Notes under the pieces: model-generated
The model's database searches: none
The model's input: only the letters and a program-made list of their open reading frames with translations
What the model was told of the DNA's origin: nothing
Made by a program: the position numbers and the translations under genes
Shown: positions 23,899 through 31,994 of the stretch, one piece after another
How positions within the stretch are numbered: the stretch's first letter is position 1
How the letters are laid out: each line of letters begins with the position of its first letter
Assembly: GCA_964384255.1 (NCBI GenBank)
Contig: CAYLKH010000008.1
Span: 1-45,056, forward strand
Source of the DNA: SIG469 sp964384255
Lineage (GTDB): Bacteria; Bacillota; Clostridia; Oscillospirales; Oscillospiraceae
DNA length: 45,056 bases
Direction: 5' to 3'

Positions 23899-25031
23899 AT
23901 TGTCATCTCCATAATGTACGTTCCGCCCATAAAGTCATGGTCCCTGGCGATTTGACGAAAACCGTACTTTTCATAAAAATGTATGGCGTGAGCGTTTGAC
24001 GGGGCTACCCTCAGTCGCAGACACCGGCGGCCACGTTGGCGGTAAAAGCTGACGGCATAGCCGATAAGCTGTACACCCAGCCCCATTGAGCGATATTTTT
24101 CCGCGAGGTAAAGGAACGGAATGTAGCCAATGCCTTCGTCCTTCTGGATGGCGGGGTTGAGCTGGATAAGCCCGACTATTGCATTGCCTAAATGGCAGAG
24201 GGCCAGAGCGTCCGGCTCACCTTCGGTGGTTTTTCTTGCGTCAATAAGAAAGCCGCTGCCGTCAAAGCCTTTCAGGTCGCCGTAAATGAGCTGCCACGCA
24301 TCCTGACGGAATCGGACATAAAGCTCGCTGTCCTGCTGGGACAGAGGCTCGTACCAGAGATTGGTATCGGTGGCGCTTTTGCCGGTTTTCCACCAGCTTT
24401 GGGACATAAGCGTGCTTGTGTTCTCGTCAAGATGACTGTTGTCGTTCATATAGTCGAGGGTAAAGATATCGTTGTTAAAAAACAGGTGGGTAACGGCGGT
24501 GTTGTCGCTGTGACCTGCAAAATCCACATTGCCGTCACCTTTACCGAAAAGGCCATAAAGCAGAGCGCGGATGGCGCAGCCGTGGGAAAAAACAGCGATA
24601 GTTCTGTCCGGGTTTTCCAAGCATACCTGGCGAAGCTGCCGCTCCATACGCTGGCTGACATGGGAAAACAGCTCAGCGCCCTCCGCCCTGAACTCCAGAG
24701 GTCGGGCATTGAAGATGTCCAGCTGCACCGGGTCGTCCCGTTCCAGCTGACCAAAGGGGACGTTTTCCCAGCAGCCCAGGTTGATCTCGCGAAATTCGGG
24801 CGAGGTGGTGAGTTCAAGACCCCTGGGTTCCCAAACTGCCCGGGAGGTTTCCATGGTTCGTTTAAGGTCGCTGGAATAAACAGCATCGATGTGGATAGAT
24901 TCGAATCGATTTTTAAGGGCCTCGATCTGGCGATAGCCCTTTTTTGTGATGCCGCTGTTGAAGTGACCCTGGATCCGCCGATACAGGTTGCCTTCGGCTT
25001 CAGCGTGTCGTATCAGATAAATCTCTGTCAT
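23895..25031 (-). CDS. Histidine phosphatase-GNAT acetyltransferase fusion
   Basis: The start at 25031 (MTEIYLIRHAE) has GGAGG 5-6 bases upstream; a longer frame to 25094 overlaps the pyrF-like gene. Residues 1-195 form a histidine phosphatase (phosphoglycerate-mutase-like) domain with LIRHAE (H9 nucleophile, R8), SSDLKRTMET (53-62), a Glu near 82 and SHG (H150). Residues about 230-378 form a GNAT domain with LAEKYRSMGLGVQLIGYA (acetyl-CoA loop) and NAHAIHFYEKYGF. A single polypeptide therefore combines a dephosphorylating and an acetyl-transferring module. It begins 17 bases after the pyrF-like stop and overlaps ygiQ. A joint substrate is unknown. Confidence 0.9.
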   Translation of the reverse strand: MTEIYLIRHAEAEGNLYRRIQGHFNSGITKKGYRQIEALKNRFESIHIDAVYSSDLKRTMETSRAVWEPRGLELTTSPEFREINLGCWENVPFGQLERDDPVQLDIFNARPLEFRAEGAELFSHVSQRMERQLRQVCLENPDRTIAVFSHGCAIRALLYGLFGKGDGNVDFAGHSDNTAVTHLFFNNDIFTLDYMNDNSHLDENTSTLMSQSWWKTGKSATDTNLWYEPLSQQDSELYVRFRQDAWQLIYGDLKGFDGSGFLIDARKTTEGEPDALALCHLGNAIVGLIQLNPAIQKDEGIGYIPFLYLAEKYRSMGLGVQLIGYAVSFYRQRGRRCLRLRVAPSNAHAIHFYEKYGFRQIARDHDFMGGTYIMEMTI

Positions 25032-25048
25032 AATTCCTCCTGATGGTA

Positions 25049-25981
25049 TTACAGCACCTGGATCATGCTCCGGATGTCGGCCTTCATGCGGCAAACCTCG
25101 TCAATAGCTGCCTGAACAAAATCCTGCTGGTCTTTGCCGTATTTGAGCCAGGCACCGGGTAATTCGGCCTGACAGGCGATCAGCGCGCCGTGACCATATT
25201 TGTTAAAGGCGGGTGCTGCGTCGAATATTCTCCCGCCCTGACCGCCAAATTCCGGGATGAGGAAAAAGGTGTCTGGATAGCGCTTACGGATCTCGGCCAT
25301 GTTTCGGGAATAGGCTGGGCCAAATACAGCGCCCACGGCAGAAAAACCCCATTTACCAACGGTCTTTTTTGCGTGACGCTGACACAGGTCGCCAATCACG
25401 GTATAGGTGTAACGGTCGCCGGTTATCAGCTCCTGAAACTCCCGGGTGGAGGGATTGGCGCTTTTAACAACAACGAAAACCGTTTTGTCATTGGCAATGC
25501 AATGGTCAAGGTAGGATTTAAATCCGTCGGACCCGACATAACCGTTAATGGTTATGCTGTCACAGGGATATGTATCCAGCTGGCTGGCTCCGAGATAAGC
25601 GGACTTGACAAAGTTCGTGTGGGATAAAACATCGCTTTTAACAGCGTCGCTGATAACATAGCAGCCTTTTTCCCGGGCGGCAGCCATAAGACGGTGCATC
25701 ACCTGGGCGCCACGCCACCCGATGGCCTCAAAGGAGGATGGGGAAAAAACAACTGCGGGAACAATATCGGCCGCCTGCTCCAGTATGGCCAGGCAGAAAT
25801 CATAAATCGCTCCGGCAGCAGCGGCGGTTTCGCAATCGGCCTGCTCCCGGTTCTTTTCCATAAGGAACGGAGGAATGCGGCTCAGATCAGGAGCCAGTGT
25901 AAGAGCAAGAGGAGCTTTTTTTGCGCGAATGGCATCCTGCAAGGTATCCATCGGCATTATCGTGGGTTCGTTTTTGGACAT
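25049..25981 (-). CDS. PyrF-like (type 2 orotidine 5'-phosphate decarboxylase family) protein
   Basis: The start at 25981 (MSKNEPT) has GGGGTGG close upstream; the 13-codon longer frame lacks a site. The 310-residue protein follows the type 2 OMP decarboxylase layout: KAPLALTLAPDLSRIP, VVVKSANPSTREFQ (phosphate-loop region, about 170-182) and FFLIPEFGGQGG near the C-terminus. The enzyme family makes UMP from OMP. The catalytic block, normally D-x-K-x-x-D, reads DAVKSD (112-117). The Asp spacing is kept, but Lys is one position late and the usual Lys site is Val. It may be a diverged paralogue rather than the housekeeping PyrF; no other pyr gene is nearby. First gene of the operon with the phosphatase-GNAT and ygiQ genes. 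Confidence 0.8.
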   Translation of the reverse strand: MSKNEPTIMPMDTLQDAIRAKKAPLALTLAPDLSRIPPFLMEKNREQADCETAAAAGAIYDFCLAILEQAADIVPAVVFSPSSFEAIGWRGAQVMHRLMAAAREKGCYVISDAVKSDVLSHTNFVKSAYLGASQLDTYPCDSITINGYVGSDGFKSYLDHCIANDKTVFVVVKSANPSTREFQELITGDRYTYTVIGDLCQRHAKKTVGKWGFSAVGAVFGPAYSRNMAEIRKRYPDTFFLIPEFGGQGGRIFDAAPAFNKYGHGALIACQAELPGAWLKYGKDQQDFVQAAIDEVCRMKADIRSMIQVL

Positions 25982-26136
25982 TTTTCCACCCCTTCTGTCA
26001 TATTGATTCAATTTTACCACATAAACTGAATTAATGAAATAGGTAACCTCTGAATTATTATGTGGTCATCCGGTGATTAAAGAAGAAAAACTGCAAAGAC
26101 TATAGCAGTGACATATATCTACAGGAGGTGAGACAA

Positions 26137-26331
26137 ATGTGCTGTGACCGAAGGTCAGACAACTTCTTTACCGGCGTGGCGGTCGGCATGGTGGCAGGAG
26201 CCGCTATGTATTGCATGGCGGAAAAATGCTGCAAGTGTTCTCATGGCAGGGGCAGAAAGTCGAATAAAAGCAAGCTGGTCAAAAAAGCCGAAAACTGCGC
26301 CGAAGCTGTCGGCGACCATATTGGCCTGTAA
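26137..26331 (+). CDS. Small Cys-rich single-span membrane protein
   Basis: ATG 26137 lies 8 bases after AGGAGG (26123-26128); the GTG at 26128 overlaps that site and is unlikely. The 64-residue product has an N-terminal MCCDRRS, one hydrophobic segment (FFTGVAVGMVAGAAMYCMA, about 10-29), then EKCCKCSH and a basic tail. It contains six Cys in 34 residues. Its size and Gly-rich helix recall YtxH-like proteins, without a firm match. It is a single-gene unit with a terminator at 26337-26368. Function unknown; membrane association is likely. Confidence 0.7.
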   Translation: MCCDRRSDNFFTGVAVGMVAGAAMYCMAEKCCKCSHGRGRKSNKSKLVKKAENCAEAVGDHIGL

Positions 26332-26336
26332 GATCC

Positions 26337-26368
26337 GGCGGGTCTGCGATAAGCTTCGCGGACCCGCC
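26337..26368 (+). terminator. Terminator of the small Cys-rich gene
   Basis: GGCGGGTCTGCG (26337-26348) pairs with CGCGGACCCGCC (26357-26368), with one G-T wobble pair, 5 bases after the stop codon. Confidence 0.75.
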
Positions 26369-26435
26369 AAAAGATAATGACGAATATTGTATATGTAACT
26401 GCTGTTCAAATCAAAGGTCACTTTGGTAAATCCTA

Positions 26436-26464
26436 TTGAAATTCACGGAGATAATTCGTATAAT
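26436..26464 (+). promoter_or_regulatory. Promoter of the 4Fe-4S flavoprotein operon
   Basis: TTGAAA (26436-26441), a 17-base spacer and a consensus TATAAT (26459-26464) lie about 40 bases upstream of ATG 26505. Confidence 0.7.
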
Positions 26465-26504
26465 AACATTGACGAAAATATAGAAAACAAAGGAAGGTAA
26501 GATC

Positions 26505-28238
26505 ATGGCATATAAAATCAGAAACTATTGTCTCGGCTGCCACTATTGTGCGCTGGAATGTCCTGTTGGCGCTATCCACTACAAAGGCACAAAGTACGAG
26601 ATCGACCCGGAAAAATGCGTTGAATGCGGCGTTTGTGTCAGCGTATGTAATGTAGACGCTATCGACACCGGTGTTGAACCTGTGGTCGAAAAGCACGACC
26701 CCATTGAAAAAGAAGCTGATGTGGTCATCATCGGCTGTGGAGCGGGCGGAAGCATAGCGGCTGTTCGTGCCGCTCAGCTTACTGGCGGCAAGGTCGTCGT
26801 TCTGGAAAAAGCCAAAAAACCCGGCGGCAGTGGATGGTTTGCCGGTTTTGGCCTTCAACTGGGCGAAGGCGGCGGCGGACCCGGCGGACCCGGAGGCCCC
26901 GGTCCTGGCGGTCCCGGCGGCGGTGAGCCTGACGCGATGATGATGCAGATGATGAAACGGAAAAGAGATTTCATCGATCAGCTTGATCCTGATCTCGTTG
27001 CCAGCGCCAATGCGTCGGTCAAGGATGTCAGCAATTGGCTGGTAGAGTTTGACGATATCAAAAACAATCTTGTTGAGGTCGAGCAGTTCGGCCGCAAATC
27101 CATCAGCCTGCCCAGCGACAGCACAAGACTGCTGTTTAACCTCAAAAACCACGATAACGCTATCGGCCCCGGCAGAAGCGGCAGCTTTATTATCCACACC
27201 ATGCTTCAGCAGTTTGATAAATATGGCATCGAGCTGCTTTGCCAGCATCAGGCCGTAAGCCTTCTTAAGGACGATCAGGGCAGATGCTGCGGCGTTATTG
27301 CCAGAGATCCCGGCGGAGAGGTAAAAATCAGCTGCAAGGCCGTTATCTGCCTTAGCGGTGGTTTTGCCCACAACGACGAGATGCTGAAAAAATACACTCC
27401 CTGGTTCTTTACCGACGATCCCACTGCCGAGCCTGTCCATCGCTTTGCTGCGCCCACCTGCACCGGCGACGTTGTTGGCATCGGCGAAAGCATCGGCGCC
27501 TATATAGATCACGACAGTATGTACGTCAACCTGTTTGGCCCGGTCCATCATCCGTTTACATTCAGCCTGTTCAAGGCTTGCCTTGAGGGAGAAAATGTCT
27601 GCGTGAACCTTGATGGTAAGCGCTTCTTCAACGAAGGCAGCTTCTCTGACGGCGCAGGCCCCATAACTACTCAGCCCGGACGTATTTCCTACGGCATTTT
27701 CAGCGAAGAAAACCTGATGATAGCTCTGCACCGGTTGGAAAAGGGCAACGAAGGCACATCTATCGCCCATTATCCCCAGGATATTGCCGACGAGCTTAAT
27801 GACAACAACATATCCCTTTATAAGGCCGATACCCTTGAAGAGCTGGCCGACAAAGCCGGTATCAACAAAGAAAACTTTCTTGAGACTGTCGCCCGTTATA
27901 ACGACTATTGCAGGACCGGAGTGGATGAGGAGTTCGGCAAGCCCGCTTCCTGCCTTAAACCCCTGGAAAACGGACCTTATTACGCGATATTTGGCAAAAT
28001 GGCTACTGACGGCGCTTTCGGCGGTATGCTGGTCAACTGTAAGGCAGAAGTTTACAACAGCGACAAGTCCGGCGTTATTCCCGGTCTGTACGCAGCAGGC
28101 GACTGCGCTGCCGGTCTGGCCGTTGCTTCTGACGGACCCGGAGACGACCGCAAAAAGGCTGTTGGCGACATGAGCTGGGCGGTAGGCGGCGGCTTCATGG
28201 CGGCTACCAATGCGGCCGAATATATCAAAAGCCTGTAA
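26505..28238 (+). CDS. 4Fe-4S and FAD-dependent oxidoreductase with Gly/Pro-rich insert
   Basis: The 577-residue protein begins with a bacterial-ferredoxin domain: C9-x2-C12-x2-C15-x3-C19-P and C38-x2-C41-x2-C44-x3-C48, giving two 4Fe-4S clusters. A FAD_binding_2 domain follows from VVIIGCGAGGSIAAV (73-87), with a C-terminal FAD block GLYAAGDCAAG...GGGFMAATNAAEY. The fused ferredoxin gives an internal electron route to the flavin, unlike the other two flavoproteins in the window. Residues 121-140 are almost only Gly and Pro (GGGGPGGPGG type), followed by MMMQMMKRKR. AAAGGAAGG precedes the ATG. It overlaps sfsA by one base. It is probably a cytoplasmic reductase; the acceptor is unknown. Confidence 0.9.
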   Translation: MAYKIRNYCLGCHYCALECPVGAIHYKGTKYEIDPEKCVECGVCVSVCNVDAIDTGVEPVVEKHDPIEKEADVVIIGCGAGGSIAAVRAAQLTGGKVVVLEKAKKPGGSGWFAGFGLQLGEGGGGPGGPGGPGPGGPGGGEPDAMMMQMMKRKRDFIDQLDPDLVASANASVKDVSNWLVEFDDIKNNLVEVEQFGRKSISLPSDSTRLLFNLKNHDNAIGPGRSGSFIIHTMLQQFDKYGIELLCQHQAVSLLKDDQGRCCGVIARDPGGEVKISCKAVICLSGGFAHNDEMLKKYTPWFFTDDPTAEPVHRFAAPTCTGDVVGIGESIGAYIDHDSMYVNLFGPVHHPFTFSLFKACLEGENVCVNLDGKRFFNEGSFSDGAGPITTQPGRISYGIFSEENLMIALHRLEKGNEGTSIAHYPQDIADELNDNNISLYKADTLEELADKAGINKENFLETVARYNDYCRTGVDEEFGKPASCLKPLENGPYYAIFGKMATDGAFGGMLVNCKAEVYNSDKSGVIPGLYAAGDCAAGLAVASDGPGDDRKKAVGDMSWAVGGGFMAATNAAEYIKSL

Positions 28239-28909
28239 TGAAATATGACAACATTAAAAGGGCGGTCTTCCTCGACCGCCCTAACCGCTTTATAGCCCAT
28301 TGTATGGTGGATGGTAATATTGAAACTGTCCACGTGAAAAATACCGGACGGTGCCGTGAGCTGCTTGTCCCCGGAGCCGAGGTCTGGTTGCAGGAATTCG
28401 ATGACCCAAGGCGAAAGACCAGATTTGACCTGATTTCCGTTCAAAAAGGCGAACTGCTTATTAACATGGATTCTCAGGCACCTAATAAGATATTTCGACA
28501 GTTTGTTGAGATGGGCCGCTTTCCGGAAAAAGTAGAGTCGATCCGGGCGGAATATAGCCGGGGAGATTCCCGGTTTGATTTTTTGCTCAATGATGATATA
28601 CTGGTGGAGGTAAAAGGCGTCACTTTGGAGCGGGACGGAAAAGCGTATTTCCCAGATGCGCCCACCCAGCGGGGCAGCAAGCACCTTAAACACCTTGCCG
28701 AGTATGCCGCCGGGGGCGGGAACGCCTATGTGTGCTTCGTTGTGCAGATAGAGGGGATAAAAACTCTGTCGCCTAATGACGAAACTGACCCGGAGTTTGG
28801 TCGGAACCTTCGCCGTGCAGCGGATGCCGGCGTAAAAATCATTGGGTTCAATTGCCATGCCGTACCGGGTATCGTTACTCCCGCTGACCCGATAATTATT
28901 GTGCTTTAG
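28238..28909 (+). CDS. sfsA: SfsA family protein
   Basis: The 223-residue protein matches the SfsA family (sugar fermentation stimulation protein). It has the N-terminal strand RFIAHCMVDGNIETVHVKNTGR, then LVPGAEVWLQ, RAEYSRGDSRFDFLL and VEVKGVTLERDG...FPDAPTQRGSKHL, which resembles a PD-(D/E)xK-like nuclease core. In E. coli it was described as a DNA-binding regulator of maltose metabolism; the biochemical role is unsettled. The start ATG overlaps the TAA of the flavoprotein gene by one base. The NUDIX gene follows 14 bases downstream. Confidence 0.93.
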   Translation: MKYDNIKRAVFLDRPNRFIAHCMVDGNIETVHVKNTGRCRELLVPGAEVWLQEFDDPRRKTRFDLISVQKGELLINMDSQAPNKIFRQFVEMGRFPEKVESIRAEYSRGDSRFDFLLNDDILVEVKGVTLERDGKAYFPDAPTQRGSKHLKHLAEYAAGGGNAYVCFVVQIEGIKTLSPNDETDPEFGRNLRRAADAGVKIIGFNCHAVPGIVTPADPIIIVL

Positions 28910-28923
28910 CCAGGAGGACAGTT

Positions 28924-29418
28924 ATGATCAATTCATCCCTTTGCTATATCGAAAAAGACGGAAACTACCTTATGCTCCACCGGGTGAAAAAGGAAAATGA
29001 TGCCAACAAAGACAAATGGATAGGCATTGGCGGCAAGTTTGAAGACAGGGAAAGTCCCGAGCAGTGCGTTCGCCGGGAGGTCCTTGAGGAAACGGGTTTG
29101 ATATTGCGAAATCTAAATTATCGTGGTATAATCACATTCGTTACTGATAGATGGGAAACGGAATATATGCACCTATTTACCTCGACCGACTTTGAGGGGA
29201 AGCTCATAAGCTGCGACGAGGGCGAGCTGGAATGGATATCGAAGGAAAAGCTCCTTGAGCTGGATATCTGGGAAGGGGATAAGGCGTTCCTTCGGCTGCT
29301 GGACACGGACGAGCCTTTCTTTTCGCTTAAGCTCACCTATGCAGGCCGGGACGACAGGCTTGTTTCTGCTATCCTTAACGAAAAGGAAATTTTGAACGAA
29401 ACGGAGAAGAATCATTGA
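28924..29418 (+). CDS. NUDIX hydrolase (8-oxo-dGTP diphosphatase-like)
   Basis: The 164-residue protein carries a complete Nudix box at 37-59: GKFEDRESPEQCVRREVLEETGL, matching G-x5-E-x7-R-E-x-x-E-E-x-G-U. The N-terminus (SLCYIEKDGNYLMLHR) and the GIGGKFE context are typical of MutT-type proteins in Bacillota, which clear oxidised dGTP or related nucleotides. AGGAGG precedes the start (28913-28918). It overlaps the TTG start of the next MATE gene by 4 bases, so the genes are translationally coupled. Confidence 0.92.
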   Translation: MINSSLCYIEKDGNYLMLHRVKKENDANKDKWIGIGGKFEDRESPEQCVRREVLEETGLILRNLNYRGIITFVTDRWETEYMHLFTSTDFEGKLISCDEGELEWISKEKLLELDIWEGDKAFLRLLDTDEPFFSLKLTYAGRDDRLVSAILNEKEILNETEKNH

Positions 29419-30794
29419 GCGCGCAAAAAACCATGATCAACAACCTTACCGAGGGCAGTATACCCCGGCAGCTGCTGAAATTTGCCATACCGCTGATTTT
29501 GGCAAACATACTTCAAACCATGTACAATACGGTGGATATGATAGTCGTCGGCCAGTTTGTGGGGGCCGATGGGTTGTCGGCCATCAGCATCGGCGGCGAG
29601 TTTATCCACTTTTTCATGTTCATGTGTGCCGGTTTCAGCAGCGGCGGACAGATCCTGCTTTCCCAGCAGGTGGGCATGAAGGACAAGGCTGGTATCAGCC
29701 GCACTATAGGCACCGTGTTTACTACCGTTATGGCCCTTGCGGTGGTGTTCACCGCCGCCTGCTTCATCATCGACGAGCCTATGTTAAGGTGGCTGAATAC
29801 ACCTGACGAGGCTTTTGAGCAGGCTTCGCAGTATGTTATTATTTCCGGCTGTGGACTTATTTTCATTTTTGGGTATAACTGCATCAGCGCTGTTCTCCGG
29901 GGTATGGGCGATTCCAAGCATCCGTTGATGTTTATCGCCATAGCAACGGTCGTAAATCTGGTGCTTGACCTTCTGCTGGTCGCAGTTTTTAATATGGGCG
30001 CTGCCGGTGCAGCCATTGCTACGGTTATCGGTCAGGCGGTTTCTGTTATATGCTCAGCTGCTTACCTTTTCCGCCATCGAGAAGCCTTCGGATTTGACTT
30101 TAAGCTTTCCAGCTTTAAGCCTGATCCGGACAGGATCGTGGCTCTGATCAAGGTCGGAACTCCGCTGGCAGTCCAGCAGGTGGCTATCAGCGTGTCGCTG
30201 CTGTTCGTCCAGTCCTACATAAACGCCTTTGGTGTTGCCGCTTCTGCCGTGACCGGTATTGGCCAGAAGATCCAGAACATTTCCGGCGTGTTTACCAACG
30301 GTATAAATCAGGCCGGTGGCGCTATGATCGGCCAGTGCCTCGGCGCGCAGAAGCAGGATAGAGCCAAAAAGGTGGTTTATATCGGCCTTTGCTTCAGCGC
30401 AGTGTTTGCGGCTATCAATATTGCGGCGGCGCTTATTATCCCGGTTCAGCTGTTCTCGATTTTCAGCACCGATGCTGAGGTTCTGGCAATGGCTCCCAGA
30501 TTCTTGCAGATACAGTGCTGGGCCTTTATTGGCTCCGCGCTTATGGGACCCTTCGGCGCGATGGTCACCGGCAGTGGATTCTCTACCTTGGGATTATTCG
30601 TTGGACTGCTGGATGCCGTGTTTGCCCGTGTGGGCCTGAGCATCCTGCTTGCCCAGGTGCTGGGCATGGGCCTTGAAGGCTATTTCTACGGCAGTTCGCT
30701 GGCAAGACTGGCGGGTGCGTCAGTTCAGATGATCTACTTCTTCTCGGGTAAATGGAAAACCCGAAAGCTGCTGGTCAAAAAGATAGAAGAATAA
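29415..30794 (+). CDS. MATE family efflux transporter
   Basis: The 459-residue protein has about 12 transmembrane helices and the MATE N-terminal pattern (LTEGSIPRQLLKFAIPLILANILQTMYNTVDMIVVG region). The start is probably TTG 29415, overlapping the NUDIX stop (TTGA) with GGAG 8 bases upstream; ATG 29433 is the alternative and costs six residues. It is the last gene of the flavoprotein-sfsA-nudix unit and is followed by a textbook terminator. Compared with the MATE at 4003 it shares the first-helix Q-x-x-Y-N-x-x-D pattern but differs in the loops. Exported substrate unknown. Confidence 0.92.
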   Translation: MSAQKTMINNLTEGSIPRQLLKFAIPLILANILQTMYNTVDMIVVGQFVGADGLSAISIGGEFIHFFMFMCAGFSSGGQILLSQQVGMKDKAGISRTIGTVFTTVMALAVVFTAACFIIDEPMLRWLNTPDEAFEQASQYVIISGCGLIFIFGYNCISAVLRGMGDSKHPLMFIAIATVVNLVLDLLLVAVFNMGAAGAAIATVIGQAVSVICSAAYLFRHREAFGFDFKLSSFKPDPDRIVALIKVGTPLAVQQVAISVSLLFVQSYINAFGVAASAVTGIGQKIQNISGVFTNGINQAGGAMIGQCLGAQKQDRAKKVVYIGLCFSAVFAAINIAAALIIPVQLFSIFSTDAEVLAMAPRFLQIQCWAFIGSALMGPFGAMVTGSGFSTLGLFVGLLDAVFARVGLSILLAQVLGMGLEGYFYGSSLARLAGASVQMIYFFSGKWKTRKLLVKKIEE

Positions 30795-30804
30795 AAATCA
30801 GATT

Positions 30805-30839
30805 TCCCGGCAGGAACTCTCCCTGCCGGGAGCTTTTTT
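30805..30839 (+). terminator. Intrinsic terminator after the second MATE gene
   Basis: TCCCGGCAGG (30805-30814) pairs with CCTGCCGGGA (30822-30831) and is followed by a run of six T (30834-30839). Confidence 0.92.
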
Positions 30840-30960
30840 GCGTTTTTAAGGACAGAATTTCAGTTTTTGATTTGCACACCCTGTTTTCAGCTGACGTTCA
30901 GCATCGGGTGTTATTTTAAATCAGAGTAAAAGCAAAAACAGCGAAAGGAATGGTCAAAAC

Positions 30961-31005
30961 ATGAAATACAAAACCGACGCAACAAAGCAGGGGGCGGAGA
31001 CATGA
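30961..31005 (+). CDS. 14-codon micro-ORF (possible leader peptide) before the ABC operon
   Basis: ATG at 30961, preceded by AAAGGAA (30944-30950), encodes MKYKTDATKQGAET. It stops at TGA 31003-31005, overlapping the ATPase ATG at 31002 by the ATGA arrangement used for translational coupling. The peptide resembles nothing known. It could be a coupling leader or chance. Confidence 0.4.
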   Translation: MKYKTDATKQGAET

Positions 31006-31994
31006 TATCTGTTCGAAATTTGACAAAATACTATGGAGATCATCTGGCCGTTGATGACATTTCCTTTGAAATAACCGGGGGCCATGTGTACGGATTTCTT
31101 GGACCCAACGGAGCAGGAAAGTCAACGACCATGAACATTATGACCGGCTGCCTTTCGGCCAGTGCCGGAAGCGTACTCATTGACGGCCATGATATTTTTG
31201 AGGAACCCAGGCTGGCCAAAAGGCTTATGGGATATTTGCCCGAGCAACCGCCGCTGTATATGAACGAATCGCCTCTTGAATATCTGAGATTTGTTGGACA
31301 GGCAAAGGGGATCAAAAGGGCAGAGTTGACCAGACAGATAAACGATATCGTCGAAAGAACAGGGATATATCATGTGCGGAACCAGCGCATCTCTCAGCTT
31401 TCCAAAGGATATCGCCAGAGAGTTGGGATCGCTCAGGCGCTGCTGGGTAACCCCGGAGTCATTATTCTGGACGAACCTACAGTAGGTCTTGACCCGCTAC
31501 AGATAATCCAGATACGCGAACTTATTACTGAGCTGGGAAAGGACCATACGGTCATTTTTTCTTCCCATATTCTTTCAGAGGTCCAGGCTATCTGCGATGA
31601 AATATTGATGATAGCCCGGGGAAGGCTGATCGCCTTTGGGGAGCCGCAGCAGCTTCAAAGACAGTTTTTGCGTCAGGGAGAGCTGTTGCTTACTACCGAT
31701 GTGGAAGAAAAAAGACTCAGAGAGATACTTGAAGCGGTTTCCGGTATTGCAGCAATGACCGTTGAGATCGGGGACACCGGATATCTGAACGCCCATATTA
31801 AGGCCGACAATGACGATATGTACAGCCTGTCATCCGCTGTGTTTCGAGCCTTCGCTGCCAGCGACAGCATGATTTATGAAATGGCTATTAAAAAGGGCGA
31901 CCTGGAAGACGTGTTTATCGAGCTTACCGAGAACGCCGATGTGCAGCCGGAGGATACGGAAGAAAACATGGAAAGCGAGGATGCAGAGCTATGA
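31002..31994 (+). CDS. ABC transporter ATPase (GldA/NatA type)
   Basis: The 330-residue protein has Walker A GPNGAGKS (about 34-41), Q-loop LPEQPPLYMNES, signature LSKGYRQRVG, Walker B VIILDEPTVGLD and switch SSH. A C-terminal extension of about 110 residues (DUF4162-like position) ends in an acidic tail. It is the first of four overlapping genes (ATPase, permease, GldG-like, DUF4340) known from gliding-type ABC systems, which in Clostridia have no demonstrated motility role. GGCGGAG precedes the ATG, which also overlaps a 14-codon micro-ORF. Confidence 0.92.
   Translation: MISVRNLTKYYGDHLAVDDISFEITGGHVYGFLGPNGAGKSTTMNIMTGCLSASAGSVLIDGHDIFEEPRLAKRLMGYLPEQPPLYMNESPLEYLRFVGQAKGIKRAELTRQINDIVERTGIYHVRNQRISQLSKGYRQRVGIAQALLGNPGVIILDEPTVGLDPLQIIQIRELITELGKDHTVIFSSHILSEVQAICDEILMIARGRLIAFGEPQQLQRQFLRQGELLLTTDVEEKRLREILEAVSGIAAMTVEIGDTGYLNAHIKADNDDMYSLSSAVFRAFAASDSMIYEMAIKKGDLEDVFIELTENADVQPEDTEENMESEDAEL

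Noticed and set aside
26505..26570. CLGCH (C9-x2-C12-H13) as a c-type haem motif in the flavoprotein
   Set aside because: It is the first part of a complete ferredoxin-type C-x2-C-x2-C-x3-C-P cluster motif, and the protein has no export signal, so covalent haem attachment is not expected.
26433..27770. 445-codon minus-strand open frame
   Set aside because: It is the shadow of the 4Fe-4S flavoprotein; it has no ribosome site and its product has no recognisable motif, whereas the plus-strand frame has all family motifs.
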